From Polynucleobacter necessarius (GTDB taxonomy: Bacteria; Pseudomonadota; Gammaproteobacteria; Burkholderiales; Burkholderiaceae), in NCBI RefSeq assembly GCF_900095205.1, contig NZ_LT606951.1, positions 1,724,263-1,788,262 of the forward strand: a stretch of DNA of 64,000 bases, read 5' to 3'. Shown here piece after piece: positions 1 to 9,143 of the stretch. The position numbers and the translations under genes are program-made. The notes beneath the pieces are model-generated. The model made no database searches. It had not been told where the DNA came from and saw nothing but the letters and a program-made list of their open reading frames with translations. How positions within the stretch are numbered: the stretch's first letter is position 1; each line of letters begins with the position of its first letter.

Positions 1-293
1 CGCCTCAACGCAGTCATATTGAAATATTGGGTAATAAGGCCATCCTATATAGAGGCAAGAAAGACCTTGCGACCATTTTTCAAAACTTTAATCGAAAAAT
101 ACAAACTGAAAAAAACTGGGATGCGTATTCAAAAAACTTTTCATCAAAAGAAGTGATGCGCAAGTTTGAAGAAGTTTTCATTCACGGAAAAAATTTATCT
201 GATATAGAAATATCTCCCCTCGATCGCGTAGTCATTCAGAAATATCGCTTTGAACGTAAGCTACGTAACCTAAAGAAAAAACTCTACCTCTAA
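1..293 (+). CDS. 3' end of a gene entering from the left, possible glycosyltransferase
   Basis: The frame is open from the window edge, so the true start lies outside; a TTG at 27 is only the first possible start inside. The roughly 97 visible residues contain an ILGNKAILYRGKKDL stretch, reminiscent of the C-terminal region of some glycosyltransferases where a sugar-nucleotide site is followed by a DL..I helix. The tail is lysine/arginine rich, as in enzymes that sit on the inner face of the membrane. It converges on a minus-strand cluster of sugar-transfer genes, which supports a role in surface glycans. The family cannot be fixed from this fragment, so the function is inference only. Confidence 0.5.
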   Translation, partial: PQRSHIEILGNKAILYRGKKDLATIFQNFNRKIQTEKNWDAYSKNFSSKEVMRKFEEVFIHGKNLSDIEISPLDRVVIQKYRFERKLRNLKKKLYL

Positions 294-308
294 CTCAGAC
301 TTGAAAAT

Positions 309-1028
309 TTATCTTGGAAACCAAGGATTTTTAGAAAACCAACGGTCAACTGTGCGCAAAATCGATCGTTTTGCCTTAGCCCAGCCACGAATTGGCAACC
401 TTCCCGGCCTATCTGCAATGGTCGTCTGAACACCAGTAATATCCACTGGGTAAGGACGTATTGCTACAAACTCTAGGTGATGTTTTTGGCGGTGTTCTAA
501 AAAGTGATCTAGCGGTTCATAAATATCTTCAGAAGCTTCAATAAGAATTTTGGCAGCGCCGGGCTTCAGCAGATAGGCGGTTGCGCCCACGGCATCACCA
601 ATATTTCTCACTAAAGCAAAGCCCCCATTACTCTGTATTTCCATTTGAGGAACGTTATTTAAACCTTGCAGCCTTACAGCATCCCAACCAGGACTTTCAT
701 TCATTAGAAAATGAACGGCATCCTCAAAATGGGGGAGTAAGCAAAAATCATCCTCAAAAATAATTGTCGAAACATTTTTATTAACACACTCTTGCCAAGC
801 TTTTTTATGAGATAAAAAACAGCCAAGCTCATTGGGGGTTAATTCAAATCCTAACAAGCTCTTTACCTTTTCAGGCTTGTATTCGACTGGAGTACTGGTT
901 AAAGCAGAGCCCCGAACAGCATCTAAAAAATGCCACTGAAATTTTGTTTTATCCAATTCCGCTCTAACCTTTTCTTGGCGAGCATCTGAACCAGCTAAAG
1001 AAATCACAACAACTTGAATATCAGACAT
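309..1028 (-). CDS. Glycosyltransferase family 25 (LPS-type)
   Basis: This 239-residue protein has the layout of GT25 enzymes, which add hexoses to lipopolysaccharide or related surface glycans. Residues 5-17 (QVVVISLAGSDAR) form the N-terminal strand with the usual VISL..S..R pattern. ELGCFLSHKKAW at 67-78 is the family's conserved G..LSH motif, and FEDD at 91-94 supplies the acidic metal/sugar-nucleotide site. The start codon overlaps the stop of the upstream gene by one base, so the two are translationally coupled. The acceptor sugar cannot be told from sequence. Confidence 0.85.
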   Translation of the reverse strand: MSDIQVVVISLAGSDARQEKVRAELDKTKFQWHFLDAVRGSALTSTPVEYKPEKVKSLLGFELTPNELGCFLSHKKAWQECVNKNVSTIIFEDDFCLLPHFEDAVHFLMNESPGWDAVRLQGLNNVPQMEIQSNGGFALVRNIGDAVGATAYLLKPGAAKILIEASEDIYEPLDHFLEHRQKHHLEFVAIRPYPVDITGVQTTIADRPGRLPIRGWAKAKRSILRTVDRWFSKNPWFPR

Positions 1029-1930
1029 TAAATGTAACTCTGTATGTAACGTAAAAATCTTTTTAGTCGTCTTAAGAGAAGAGATGGGAACGATTTACGA
1101 TCACCTTCAGCGTTCAAATGAGATTCCCAATTTGACTGATAGAGAATGCCTAAATAATTAGACTTCAGATTCTCCTCAGTCTCTCCGAGGCGCTTGAGCA
1201 CATAATATTGCCAATCATAGTGGTACACCCTAAACAGCGGCTCAATTGCGATGAGCGGGATAGCTTGGTATTTGAGTAAAGCTTCACCATAAATGAGTGT
1301 TTCGGGGTAATCGGGCGTAACCAAATCCCAAAGAGAAATCTCCTTGGGATTTAAATATTCCCGATCAAGCGATTCCCAAACCTTTGCAGACCAAATAAAT
1401 GGAGCAGGAGCGCAATAAAACTCTGGACCCAATCTATCAAATAGTTTCTGAACGCGTTGTGCTTCAGCGCGTAAGTTGAGCTCAACTTTTTTTTCTCCAC
1501 GATTGCGCGCTAGTTGGAAAAATTCTTTATTTTGATGAAGCACAGTAAAGACTTCACCATTTGCATTCATAAAATCGGAACGATTAAACGGACGAATGAA
1601 TACGCAGTCTGAGTCTAAACATAGATAATTTTCTGCGAAGCCTAATCGCCAAAATTCGGACTTGATAATTGCCTGAGATAAACCACCGGCCATAGCCTGA
1701 TACTTCACCATTGATGATCGTGGGTTTGCCGCTACGATTTCTTCATCAGCTACCCACTCGTAATTACCGTGTCCTCCAAAAGTTTCTATTAATAACTCTT
1801 TATCAGCAATAGGGGTGGAAATATAAAAAGGTAAATGGTCTCCATTAAATTGATCAATGGAAATCAATAATCTTTTGAGGCGCAGAAAGTCATTGCGGTA
1901 GGACTTGCAATAGAGAACAAAGTCTTTCAA
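1028..1930 (-). CDS. DUF6492-type putative glycosyltransferase
   Basis: This 300-residue protein resembles the DUF6492 group of predicted GT-A-fold sugar transferases. The N-terminus (MKDFVLYCKSYRNDFLRLKR) is a short strand and helix, and LDSDCVFIRPF near residues 105-115 is a DxD-like metal-binding motif in the expected place. There is no signal peptide or membrane segment, so it should act in the cytoplasm. It lies between a GT25 gene (one-base overlap) and another glycosyltransferase gene (8-base gap), suggesting one operon for a surface glycan. Family membership is recognised from pattern only; substrate unknown. Confidence 0.7.
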   Translation of the reverse strand: MKDFVLYCKSYRNDFLRLKRLLISIDQFNGDHLPFYISTPIADKELLIETFGGHGNYEWVADEEIVAANPRSSMVKYQAMAGGLSQAIIKSEFWRLGFAENYLCLDSDCVFIRPFNRSDFMNANGEVFTVLHQNKEFFQLARNRGEKKVELNLRAEAQRVQKLFDRLGPEFYCAPAPFIWSAKVWESLDREYLNPKEISLWDLVTPDYPETLIYGEALLKYQAIPLIAIEPLFRVYHYDWQYYVLKRLGETEENLKSNYLGILYQSNWESHLNAEGDRKSFPSLLLRRLKRFLRYIQSYI

Positions 1931-1938
1931 TGGTCTCC

Positions 1939-3312
1939 CTAGTGTTTATATTTAATTTCAGTCAGAATCTGCTCTACTGCTTGGTCAACTCCTAGAGGAA
2001 GCCACTTCGGCTCTATGAGCCTTTGCTCCTGCCAGTCTAACCAAATTCTCTCAAGAGCCATTTCAATACCAATATTATCGCCTTCATGACTTAAATACCC
2101 GCCTCTCATTGACAGCATTTCATCCAACTGAGAATTGCGGTGTGTAATTGCCCAAATTGGACGCCCCGTCCATAGATATTCATAGAACTTGGAGGGAATG
2201 TATTCAGCGCACCACTCATTATTACCATGCAACAAAATTAATACATCTGCCTCTTGCATCTTTTCAACTACTCTTTCGCGCCCAGACTTGCCACTAGCTG
2301 GATCCATCTCAAGACGGCCATGGGCAATCAATACATCTTGATACCCCAACTTCGTAATGGCGTCTACTGTTAACGAATCAAGCGCAGCACCATATACATG
2401 CACTCGAATTTTTTCGCGCGCCTCGGGATACTTTTTAAATAGCCCCTGTAATGCATTCAAAATGGTAGAAAGCGATCGATCTTTAGCCAAAGAACCAGAG
2501 TGCGAAAGATTTAATGTATCGGTGTAAAGATGTCTCTTAGCAGCACTTAACCCACCCGGCGGTTCGGCCCCAGGAAGAACCATGAAGCCTTGTGCGCTAC
2601 CTGTGCTATTGAGATTAGGATTGCGTGCTTTTGCAAAATGTACTGCGCCATCAGTAAACCACCACGCAAAATCAGCATAACGAATAATTTGCCTCTCCAA
2701 ATAATGCCTAAATCGGGCATCACGTTGCTTGGGCATTTCTGAGCCTTCATCAATTGGACTTTTACGAATAACTAAAGGATCGTGAATCTCTACTATCCAT
2801 GAAATTCCCGTAGCCTTTTTTAACCATAAACCAGCTAAATGCGCAGACCAAGCGCCGCCCGTGGAATACACCATATCAATTTTGCCAGCACAAATTAACT
2901 TATAGCCATGTATAAATGCTGGAATAGACCAAGACCACTGACTTGAATATCCCAAACACAGTTTCTCCAAGCCAATTAGCGGGGCCAATAAAATTGAAAC
3001 GGTTCTAGTTAAAAGCTTGTAGATGAATCCTCGTCCGTATTGATTAGCAATCCAATGACGAAAGTCAAAACGGAAAGCGGCGGGACCCCAAGCCAAAAAT
3101 TGGTTGTGAGGGAAACGCTGATCCTTGATGCCTGTGATAGCGCTAAAGACCGTGGGTTTAATGCCGGCTTCTAATAAATAAGGGATCTTATCGGTGATGG
3201 TTTGGCTTGACGCGCGTCCATCCATATTAAAACCATGCGACAGAATTAACCATCGATTCCGAGTTACTTTATCTGTCGACATGGCAGCGAGAAATGGATT
3301 AGTTACCCGCAA
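1939..3312 (-). CDS. Glycosyltransferase, GT4/GT1-like
   Basis: The C-terminal half has the marks of a GT-B-fold glycosyltransferase: an [20 protein letters not shown] stretch of the G-loop type, then [20 protein letters not shown], which matches the E....K..EYL..G.P. nucleotide-sugar motif of GT4 enzymes. The N-terminal half carries IVEIHDPLV, a common acceptor-domain signature. The frame opens at 3312 and overlaps the end of pyrB by 14 bases; a second ATG at 3282 (MSTDKVTR) would leave no overlap and may be the true start. It sits where pyrC often follows pyrB in relatives, so the surface-glycan cluster abuts the pyrimidine genes directly. Confidence 0.75.
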   Translation of the reverse strand: MRVTNPFLAAMSTDKVTRNRWLILSHGFNMDGRASSQTITDKIPYLLEAGIKPTVFSAITGIKDQRFPHNQFLAWGPAAFRFDFRHWIANQYGRGFIYKLLTRTVSILLAPLIGLEKLCLGYSSQWSWSIPAFIHGYKLICAGKIDMVYSTGGAWSAHLAGLWLKKATGISWIVEIHDPLVIRKSPIDEGSEMPKQRDARFRHYLERQIIRYADFAWWFTDGAVHFAKARNPNLNSTGSAQGFMVLPGAEPPGGLSAAKRHLYTDTLNLSHSGSLAKDRSLSTILNALQGLFKKYPEAREKIRVHVYGAALDSLTVDAITKLGYQDVLIAHGRLEMDPASGKSGRERVVEKMQEADVLILLHGNNEWCAEYIPSKFYEYLWTGRPIWAITHRNSQLDEMLSMRGGYLSHEGDNIGIEMALERIWLDWQEQRLIEPKWLPLGVDQAVEQILTEIKYKH

Positions 3313-4258
3313 CTATAGACATCACAGCCATACGAACAGCAATCCCAAAGGTAACTTGATTCAAGATAACTGATTGTGGACCATCAGCTACAGCAGAATC
3401 AATCTCAATACCTCGATTCATTGGACCAGGGTGCATCACAATCGCATCTGAGTTTGCCAAGGCCAAACGGTTAGGAGTTAAACCATATTGCTTAAAGAAT
3501 GCTTCGCCTTCAGGAACCTGACCTGCTTCCATGCGCTCTTTTTGAATGCGCAAGGTCATTACAACATCCACATCCTTTAAGCCCTCTTCCATGGTATGAA
3601 AAACCTTCACACCCAGCATATCTAAATCGCTTGATAATAAGCTTTCTGGGCCAATAGCTCTAATATCCTCACATCCTAATGTGCTCAGAGCATGAATATT
3701 GGATTTAGCAACGCGACTATTCACAATGTCTCCCACTATCGCCACCTTCAAGCCTTTGAAGTTTTGCTTGAAATGCCGCATGGTGTACATATCCAATAAG
3801 CCTTGAGTGGGATGTTGATGGCTGCCATCACCTGCGTTTACTACGTGCACATGTGCTGGCACATGACTGGCAATTTCAATGGGCGCTCTAGAGACACTAT
3901 GACGAACAACAAATATGTCTGCTTGCATTGCCACTAAGTTATCAATCGTATCCAAAAGGCTTTCACCTTTAGCGGTAGATGATGTAGATATATCTAAATT
4001 AATCACATCAGCCGATAGACGCTTAGCTGCTATCTCGAAGGTAGTTCTAGTTCGAGTGGAATTCTCAAAGAAAAGATTGAAAACACTTTTACCTCGAAGT
4101 AAAGGCACCTTCTTCACTTCTCGGGAAGGATCTGTTACGCTGACAAATTGCTGAGCGGTATCCAAAATATGAAGAATTTGTTCCTTAGGGAGTCCTTCAA
4201 GCGTTAAAAGGTGCGTTAACTCTCCAGCCGAATTAAATTGATTTACTAGCTGACTCAT
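3299..4258 (-). CDS. pyrB: Aspartate carbamoyltransferase catalytic subunit
   Basis: PyrB makes N-carbamoyl-L-aspartate from carbamoyl phosphate and aspartate, the committed step of pyrimidine synthesis. The 319-residue product has the full length expected. [13 protein letters not shown] around residues 63-75 is the carbamoyl-phosphate loop, HPTQGLLD at 149-156 is the second phosphate/transition-state motif, and [10 protein letters not shown] and HPGPMNRG mark the aspartate domain. No pyrI is present next to it, as in other betaproteobacteria with the PyrB/pseudo-DHOase arrangement. Its start ATG overlaps the pyrR stop by one base, so pyrR-pyrB form a coupled unit. Confidence 0.96.
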   Translation of the reverse strand: MSQLVNQFNSAGELTHLLTLEGLPKEQILHILDTAQQFVSVTDPSREVKKVPLLRGKSVFNLFFENSTRTRTTFEIAAKRLSADVINLDISTSSTAKGESLLDTIDNLVAMQADIFVVRHSVSRAPIEIASHVPAHVHVVNAGDGSHQHPTQGLLDMYTMRHFKQNFKGLKVAIVGDIVNSRVAKSNIHALSTLGCEDIRAIGPESLLSSDLDMLGVKVFHTMEEGLKDVDVVMTLRIQKERMEAGQVPEGEAFFKQYGLTPNRLALANSDAIVMHPGPMNRGIEIDSAVADGPQSVILNQVTFGIAVRMAVMSIVAGN

Positions 4259-4758
4259 TATTCACGTTCCTCTAACTGAAAGCTGAACTTACCAGCAGCA
4301 TCTTTTTCTAAAACAAGAATTTGATTCTCTGGAACCTCTACTCGCTCGCCTGCAAAATTCGCCGATACAGGTAATTCACGATTTCCTCGATCAGCCAAGA
4401 CCATTAACTCCACTTGTGCAGGTCTACCAAAATCGAATAACTCATTTAGAGCTGCTCGAACCGTTCTACCCGTTAAGAGAACATCATCAATCAAAATAAC
4501 ATTAGCGCCGTTGACGTCAAAAGGTAAATGTGTAGTCATTGTGCTGGCAGTACGCAAAGCAGTCATACCTTTTTCGGCATAATCATCTCGATGAAAGGCT
4601 ACATTAATAATTCCAAAATGTGAAAGTTTGAGATCGCGAGCTAGCCGTTCCGCAACCCATGCTCCTCCCATAGCAAGCCCAGCTAGCTCAAAAGAGCCCT
4701 CATGCAATCTCTTGCGAAGATTCTCTACTAATTTTTCGTACAACTGTTCAGCATTCAT
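4258..4758 (-). CDS. pyrR: PyrR regulator / uracil phosphoribosyltransferase
   Basis: This 166-residue type I phosphoribosyltransferase carries the PRPP loop [18 protein letters not shown] at residues 87-104. The family converts uracil plus PRPP to UMP and in many bacteria controls pyr transcription. The neighbouring pyrB fits this. In betaproteobacteria the RNA-binding attenuation role is less certain than in Bacillus, and I see no clear PyrR-type attenuator in the 44 bases upstream. It is preceded by ruvX on the same strand, so transcription may run from algH through pyrB. Confidence 0.92.
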   Translation of the reverse strand: MNAEQLYEKLVENLRKRLHEGSFELAGLAMGGAWVAERLARDLKLSHFGIINVAFHRDDYAEKGMTALRTASTMTTHLPFDVNGANVILIDDVLLTGRTVRAALNELFDFGRPAQVELMVLADRGNRELPVSANFAGERVEVPENQILVLEKDAAGKFSFQLEERE

Positions 4759-4802
4759 TCTCTGCTCTTGGCTCTAAGAAATTTCAATTTTTAATAAATT
4801 AT

Positions 4803-5216
4803 TTAATTTGCAGTCTTAATATTTTGTTCTGCAAAAAATTGGTCCAAAATGGTTGCTGCAGAATGCGCATCTAGATTGTCATGCATGTCTGCATTCCCTT
4901 CTAAAACAACTGAAGAATAACGCTCATCCACCCAGTGCACTGGCAAATGAAAACGGCCATGAAGCTGATTCCCGAAACGAACCGCCTTAGCAGTCATTTC
5001 ATGGGGAGCACCATCTGGATGAATTGGTCTACCAACCACCAATTGATCTGGTTGCCACTCTTTTAATATGGATTCAATTTCTTTAAAAAGAGCATCGCTA
5101 CTAGGTGCGGCAATCGTCTTCAATGCCTGCCCCACTCTAGTCATTGAGTTTCCAACTGCAACACCCACCCTGCGAGCACCATAATCAAATGCCATCATAG
5201 TTAATGACTTATGCAT
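4803..5216 (-). CDS. ruvX: RuvX/YqgF Holliday-junction resolvase-like protein
   Basis: RuvX (YqgF) is an RNase H-fold nuclease linked to pre-16S rRNA processing and Holliday-junction resolution. AFDYGARRVGVAVGN near the start holds the first catalytic Asp, VVGRP.HPDG the middle strand, and DERYSS plus DAHSAATIL the remaining acidic residues. The open frame runs back to 5276, but the ATG at 5216 (MHKSLTMMAFDYG) gives the family's usual length of about 137 residues and overlaps the algH stop by eight bases. A second start at 5198 is also possible. The algH-ruvX-pyrR-pyrB order is common in this lineage. Confidence 0.9.
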   Translation of the reverse strand: MHKSLTMMAFDYGARRVGVAVGNSMTRVGQALKTIAAPSSDALFKEIESILKEWQPDQLVVGRPIHPDGAPHEMTAKAVRFGNQLHGRFHLPVHWVDERYSSVVLEGNADMHDNLDAHSAATILDQFFAEQNIKTAN

Positions 5217-5853
5217 GCCCAACCTCACCAGATAGGTCAGACAAGTCAAAACCAAGATGACTGATAGCCCTTTCATAGCGTTGACTGAATGGGGTCTTAA
5301 AAATGATGTCGCTCATTTGTTCCCGCGCAAGCGGAACATTCATCCAGCCATTGTGTGTAATTTCCTCCTCAAGCTGACCAGCACCCCAACCTGCGTAACC
5401 CAGGGTCATTAAAAAATGTTTTGGGCCACTTCCTATTGAGACTGCTTCAAGCACATCTTTGGATGCAGTCATCGTCAGACCGCCTGGAATAATCAGGGAA
5501 GAGCTATAAGAGGTGCCAGGCTCTGTTTCATGCAAAACAAAACCACGCTCAATCTGTACAGGACCACCAAAATAGACTGGTTGCTTTAATGATGGAGCAA
5601 TTTCTAACTTGAGCTCAATCTTCTCAAAAAGTGTCTCAAGATCCACTTCAGTGGGCCTATTAACCACCAAACCCATTGCACCTCTCTCGGTATGCTCAAA
5701 AAGATAAATTAAGGATCCTGCAAAATTGGGGTCAACCATTCCAGGCATGGCCACCAGAAACTGGTTAGCAAGATGATCTGCCGACATAGAAATTGATGAC
5801 TCGGATGCAGAAGCTAGTTCTGAAGCAGGAGGTGCTTTTTTAGCCGTGGTCAT
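5209..5853 (-). CDS. YqgE/AlgH family protein
   Basis: This 214-residue protein belongs to the conserved UPF0301 (YqgE/AlgH) family. Recognisable segments are NQFLVAMPGMVDPNFAGSLIYLFEHTERGAMGLVVNRP (seen at residues 30-67) and the PVYFGGPVQIERGFVLHE strand, plus FLMTLGYAGWGAGQLEEEI. The molecular role is not established; AlgH was once linked to alginate regulation. The first about 25 residues are a serine/alanine-rich extension, so a start at the internal ATG (MSADHLANQF, residue 23) is possible. It overlaps ruvX by eight bases, indicating coupled translation. Confidence 0.9.
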   Translation of the reverse strand: MTTAKKAPPASELASASESSISMSADHLANQFLVAMPGMVDPNFAGSLIYLFEHTERGAMGLVVNRPTEVDLETLFEKIELKLEIAPSLKQPVYFGGPVQIERGFVLHETEPGTSYSSSLIIPGGLTMTASKDVLEAVSIGSGPKHFLMTLGYAGWGAGQLEEEITHNGWMNVPLAREQMSDIIFKTPFSQRYERAISHLGFDLSDLSGEVGHA

Positions 5854-5874
5854 GGCATCTATTTTACAGAATAT

Positions 5875-6684
5875 CTAGATTTTTCCGGTAATCCAGTAGG
5901 CAAAAAGGCCAACAATTTCATGAGTGAGGATCTTCCAGTTGCTTGCGCCATCCAATAAATCAAACATCGTCCATTGAAGACTATTCGCAGTTTGATAGTC
6001 CACGGGCATAGGGAGAACATCTAATCCTTGTTTTTTGAATATTTTTATCGAACGATACATATGACTTGCAGAGGTAATCAATAACCATGGCTTTAATTGT
6101 CCAGATTCCTCTTTTGACCCAAATTCCAGAATCATCGGTTTTGAATAAAGGACGTTTTCATAGGTATTTCGAGAGCGGTTCTCATAATGCGCCAATTCCT
6201 CACCCAAGCCCTGCTCTTGAATTAACCGCCGAAATGCGTCTGCCTCTGCAATTCCTGTTGGGCTAATGAGGCCTGATAAGCCGCTAAACACGAACGGAAG
6301 ATTTGGGTTTTTGCGAATCATTTCTAAAGCTTTGGTAATTCTCTCTGCAGAAGACCTCAAAGAAACCTCATTACGGTCAACAATAATTTCGCCGCCCTCT
6401 ATTGAGCCTCCCAAGACAATAATTCCCCCAAGATCTTTATTCGACACTATAGAAATTTCTGTCTTTGGCGCAGAATTTTCAAGTGCCCGAAGAAAAAATT
6501 CTGAAACAGGTAACCAACCAATCAATGCAAAATCTAGCAAAGCTAATACTAAAAATCTCTTGCAAAGATACATTTTTCGCAAAGATAAAAAAAATAGTGC
6601 TAGTAAGACAAAGATCAGGGCCCAATTAAGAGGCTCAATACAAAATTGCACTACTTTCGACAAAATAAAAAAATTCGTATCCAT
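5875..6684 (-). CDS. YdcF/ElyC-type DUF218 membrane protein
   Basis: The 269-residue product has two N-terminal membrane segments (about residues 17-35 and 43-61), followed by a DUF218 domain. GGIIVLGGSIEGGE at 87-100 is the family's first strand and glycine loop, ENRSRNTYENVLYSK the conserved helix, and LLITSASHMYRSIKIFKKQG the second motif. Relatives include E. coli ElyC and SanA, tied to envelope integrity and lipid-carrier use, but the reaction is unknown. It is transcribed away from the photolyase gene. Assignment to the family is solid; function is not. Confidence 0.85.
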   Translation of the reverse strand: MDTNFFILSKVVQFCIEPLNWALIFVLLALFFLSLRKMYLCKRFLVLALLDFALIGWLPVSEFFLRALENSAPKTEISIVSNKDLGGIIVLGGSIEGGEIIVDRNEVSLRSSAERITKALEMIRKNPNLPFVFSGLSGLISPTGIAEADAFRRLIQEQGLGEELAHYENRSRNTYENVLYSKPMILEFGSKEESGQLKPWLLITSASHMYRSIKIFKKQGLDVLPMPVDYQTANSLQWTMFDLLDGASNWKILTHEIVGLFAYWITGKI

Positions 6685-6743
6685 ATTTCCTCAGGATCTT
6701 AACTGTTAACACTAATCCGCCCTCTGCATTCTCCTTAAATAAG

Positions 6744-6756
6744 CCCTAATATAGGG
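6744..6756. repeat. Small inverted repeat before the photolyase start
   Basis: CCCTA and TAGGG arms separated by three bases lie four bases before the ATG at 6760. The right arm covers the place where a ribosome-binding site should be. It could pair weakly in the mRNA or be a protein site; with such short arms, chance is a real alternative. Confidence 0.35.
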
Positions 6757-6759
6757 GTT

Positions 6760-8289
6760 ATGCAAAAAGCTCTCGTTTGGCTCCGCCGTGATCTCCGCCT
6801 GTATGACCATGCAGCACTTCATCATGCCCTTCAAGAAAGTGAGCAAGTTTGGCTTGCCTTTATCTTTGATACCGATATCCTTAAGCCACTACTGAAAGGC
6901 GAACTAAATGCAGAAGGTTTGAAGCATGATCCGTCGAGTGGACTTCATTTGGCAAGGCTTAAAACAATAAATCAGGAGCTCCAGAAACAAGGAGGGGGTC
7001 TTATTGTTCGCTTTGGCAGGCCTACCGAGTGTGCATCCCCTCAAATTGCTAAAGAACTAGGTGTAGAAACAGTTTTTACCAATCATGACTATAAGCCTTC
7101 AGCAATAGAAAGGGATGCAACGGTTAAGACCTCCCCCGAAGAGTTGGGCATTCATTTTGAGAGCTTTAAAGATCAGGTGATTTTTGAGAAGAAGGAAATT
7201 CTCACTAATTCCAATACCGTCTTTTCTATCTTTACCCCCTACAAAAATAATTGGCTCAAAACTCTCCAAGAAAAAGATCTAGCTGCATACGAATGCAATC
7301 CTAAGCCAGGACAATTAGCAGCCATTCCCAAAAAAGTTCATCAAGCATTTCCCTCGCTCGAATCTATGGGCTTTTGCGCTACTGGCATTGAGACTTATTT
7401 GCCTCCTGGTTCTGAAGGTGGTCAAGCCTTTTTGGAGGATTTTCTGTCACGCATTGATCAATACCAAATTGGCAGGGATTTCCCTGCGACTAAAGGTGTC
7501 AGCTATCTATCTACCCACTTACGCTTTGGAATGTTATCTATCAGAGGATTAGTACGAGATGCTCATTGCCGAATGTTGGCTGGCAGCATGGGCGCAACTA
7601 TTTGGTTAAGCGCACTGATATGGCGAGATTTCTATTTCATGATTCTTGCTAATCATCCACGACTAGCTAGTGGAGTATCGTTTAAACCAGACTATGGCAA
7701 TATTGTTTGGGAATCCGGCACCAATGCCAAAAAACTGTTTAGTGCCTGGCGTAAAGGTCAAACCGGCTATCCCTTGGTTGATGCGGCTATGCACCAACTA
7801 AACCAAAGTGGTTATATGCATAACCGCTTACGCATGGTGGTTGCTAGTTTTTTAACTAAAGATCTCGGTATTGACTGGCGTTGGGGCGAGGCTTATTTTG
7901 CCGAACATTTAAACGACTTTGAATTATCTTCTAATAATGGAGGGTGGCAATGGGCCTCTTCATCTGGATGCGATGCGCAACCGTATTTCCGGATCTTCAA
8001 TCCCATTACCCAATCAGAAAAGTTTGACTCTGACGGAAAGTTCATTCGGCGCTACTTACTTCATCTAGAAAAATTATCAAAAAATCGATCCATGCTCCTT
8101 GGAAGGCTGGGCATATTGAACTTGAGGCAGCCGGCGTTACGCTTGGTCGAGACTACCCACTTCCTGTGGTGGATCATGATGATGCGCGTAAAAATACCTT
8201 GGTACGCTATAGCGTCGTTAAGAAAGTTGCGTAACCAACAGATGCTTCCAACTAAATTACAAGGTAACTACAGATCCGATTTAATATAG
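6760..8289 (+). CDS. phr: Deoxyribodipyrimidine photolyase with frameshifted C-terminus
   Basis: Photolyase repairs UV-induced pyrimidine dimers with blue light using FAD and an antenna cofactor. The N-terminal antenna domain opens with LVWLRRDLRLYDHAAL; the FAD domain is clear, with HNRLRMVVASFLTKDLGIDWRWGE, NNGGWQWASS.GCDAQPYF and FRIFNPITQSEKFD. At about residue 440 the frame changes at a run of six A (8079-8084). Restoring one A gives a normal tail (WKAGHIELEAAGVTLGRDYP, VVKKVA) ending at 8234, whereas the actual frame runs 55 bases further with unrelated residues. The core is intact, so the protein may be altered rather than dead, but it is best treated as a candidate pseudogene. Confidence 0.85.
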   Translation: MQKALVWLRRDLRLYDHAALHHALQESEQVWLAFIFDTDILKPLLKGELNAEGLKHDPSSGLHLARLKTINQELQKQGGGLIVRFGRPTECASPQIAKELGVETVFTNHDYKPSAIERDATVKTSPEELGIHFESFKDQVIFEKKEILTNSNTVFSIFTPYKNNWLKTLQEKDLAAYECNPKPGQLAAIPKKVHQAFPSLESMGFCATGIETYLPPGSEGGQAFLEDFLSRIDQYQIGRDFPATKGVSYLSTHLRFGMLSIRGLVRDAHCRMLAGSMGATIWLSALIWRDFYFMILANHPRLASGVSFKPDYGNIVWESGTNAKKLFSAWRKGQTGYPLVDAAMHQLNQSGYMHNRLRMVVASFLTKDLGIDWRWGEAYFAEHLNDFELSSNNGGWQWASSSGCDAQPYFRIFNPITQSEKFDSDGKFIRRYLLHLEKLSKNRSMLLGRLGILNLRQPALRLVETTHFLWWIMMMRVKIPWYAIASLRKLRNQQMLPTKLQGNYRSDLI

Positions 8290-8292
8290 GGT

Positions 8293-9132
8293 ATGAGTAA
8301 GATCTATGCGGTAGGGGATGTGCAAGGATGCGCTCCCTCACTTAAATCCCTCCTAAAGAAGCTCCCCAAAAAATCAAAAATGATTTTTTTTGGTGATTTA
8401 GTCAATCGTGGGCCAGACTCGCTAGGCGCTTTACGTCAACTTAAATCCCTTCAAGAAGCGGGTCGTGCCGAATGCATTCTTGGAAATCATGACCTCCATC
8501 TTCTTGCAATAGACGCTGGCCTTCGCAAGACTAAGGGTCTGGATACCATTGAACCAATACTTTCTGCGCCCGATAGAAAAGAACTTATTCATTGGGTACG
8601 TAATCGACCTTTAGCACTGAGTAATGGTAACGTCTTGGCTGTTCATGCAGGCGCTCTACCCCAATGGGACCTTCAGCAAACAATTGAGTGCGCCCAAGAA
8701 GTTGAAAAAGCATTACGCGGAAAATCTTACAAAGAGTTTCTTGCGAATGTGTACGGCAATACTCCCAATCAGTGGAAAAACTCACTCAAAGGAAATGAAC
8801 GTTTACGAGTCATCACAAACGCATTAACCAGAATACGTTTTTGCACCCCGACTGGACATATGGAGTTTGATAGTAAAGAGGGTCTAGAACAAGGTCCCAA
8901 AGGCTATATTCCATGGTTCAAAGTCCCCAGCAGAAAAACTCAGGATATTTTGACTTATTTTGGACACTGGTCTACCTTAGGCTTGTTGCGCCAACATAAT
9001 GTAGTCGGATTAGATACTGGCTGCGTTTGGGGTGGAAAATTAACTGCGCTTGAGATATCCAGTTCCAATAAAGACTCCAAACGACTTGAGCTTATTCAAG
9101 TGAGCGGCTATGACCACCCACTTCGCATGTAA
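8293..9132 (+). CDS. apaH: Symmetrical bis(5'-nucleosyl)-tetraphosphatase
   Basis: ApaH splits diadenosine tetraphosphate into two ADP and also removes Np4 caps from RNA. The metallophosphatase motifs are all present: YAVGDVQGC at residues 5-13, FFGDLVNRGPDSL at 33-44 and LGNHDLHLLA at 63-72, followed later by AVHAG and FGHWSTLG with the C-terminal histidine. The length of 279 residues matches the E. coli enzyme. It follows the photolyase on the same strand and ends 11 bases before the convergent hemL stop, with no obvious terminator between. Confidence 0.94.
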   Translation: MSKIYAVGDVQGCAPSLKSLLKKLPKKSKMIFFGDLVNRGPDSLGALRQLKSLQEAGRAECILGNHDLHLLAIDAGLRKTKGLDTIEPILSAPDRKELIHWVRNRPLALSNGNVLAVHAGALPQWDLQQTIECAQEVEKALRGKSYKEFLANVYGNTPNQWKNSLKGNERLRVITNALTRIRFCTPTGHMEFDSKEGLEQGPKGYIPWFKVPSRKTQDILTYFGHWSTLGLLRQHNVVGLDTGCVWGGKLTALEISSSNKDSKRLELIQVSGYDHPLRM

Positions 9133-9143
9133 GCTACGATTTC

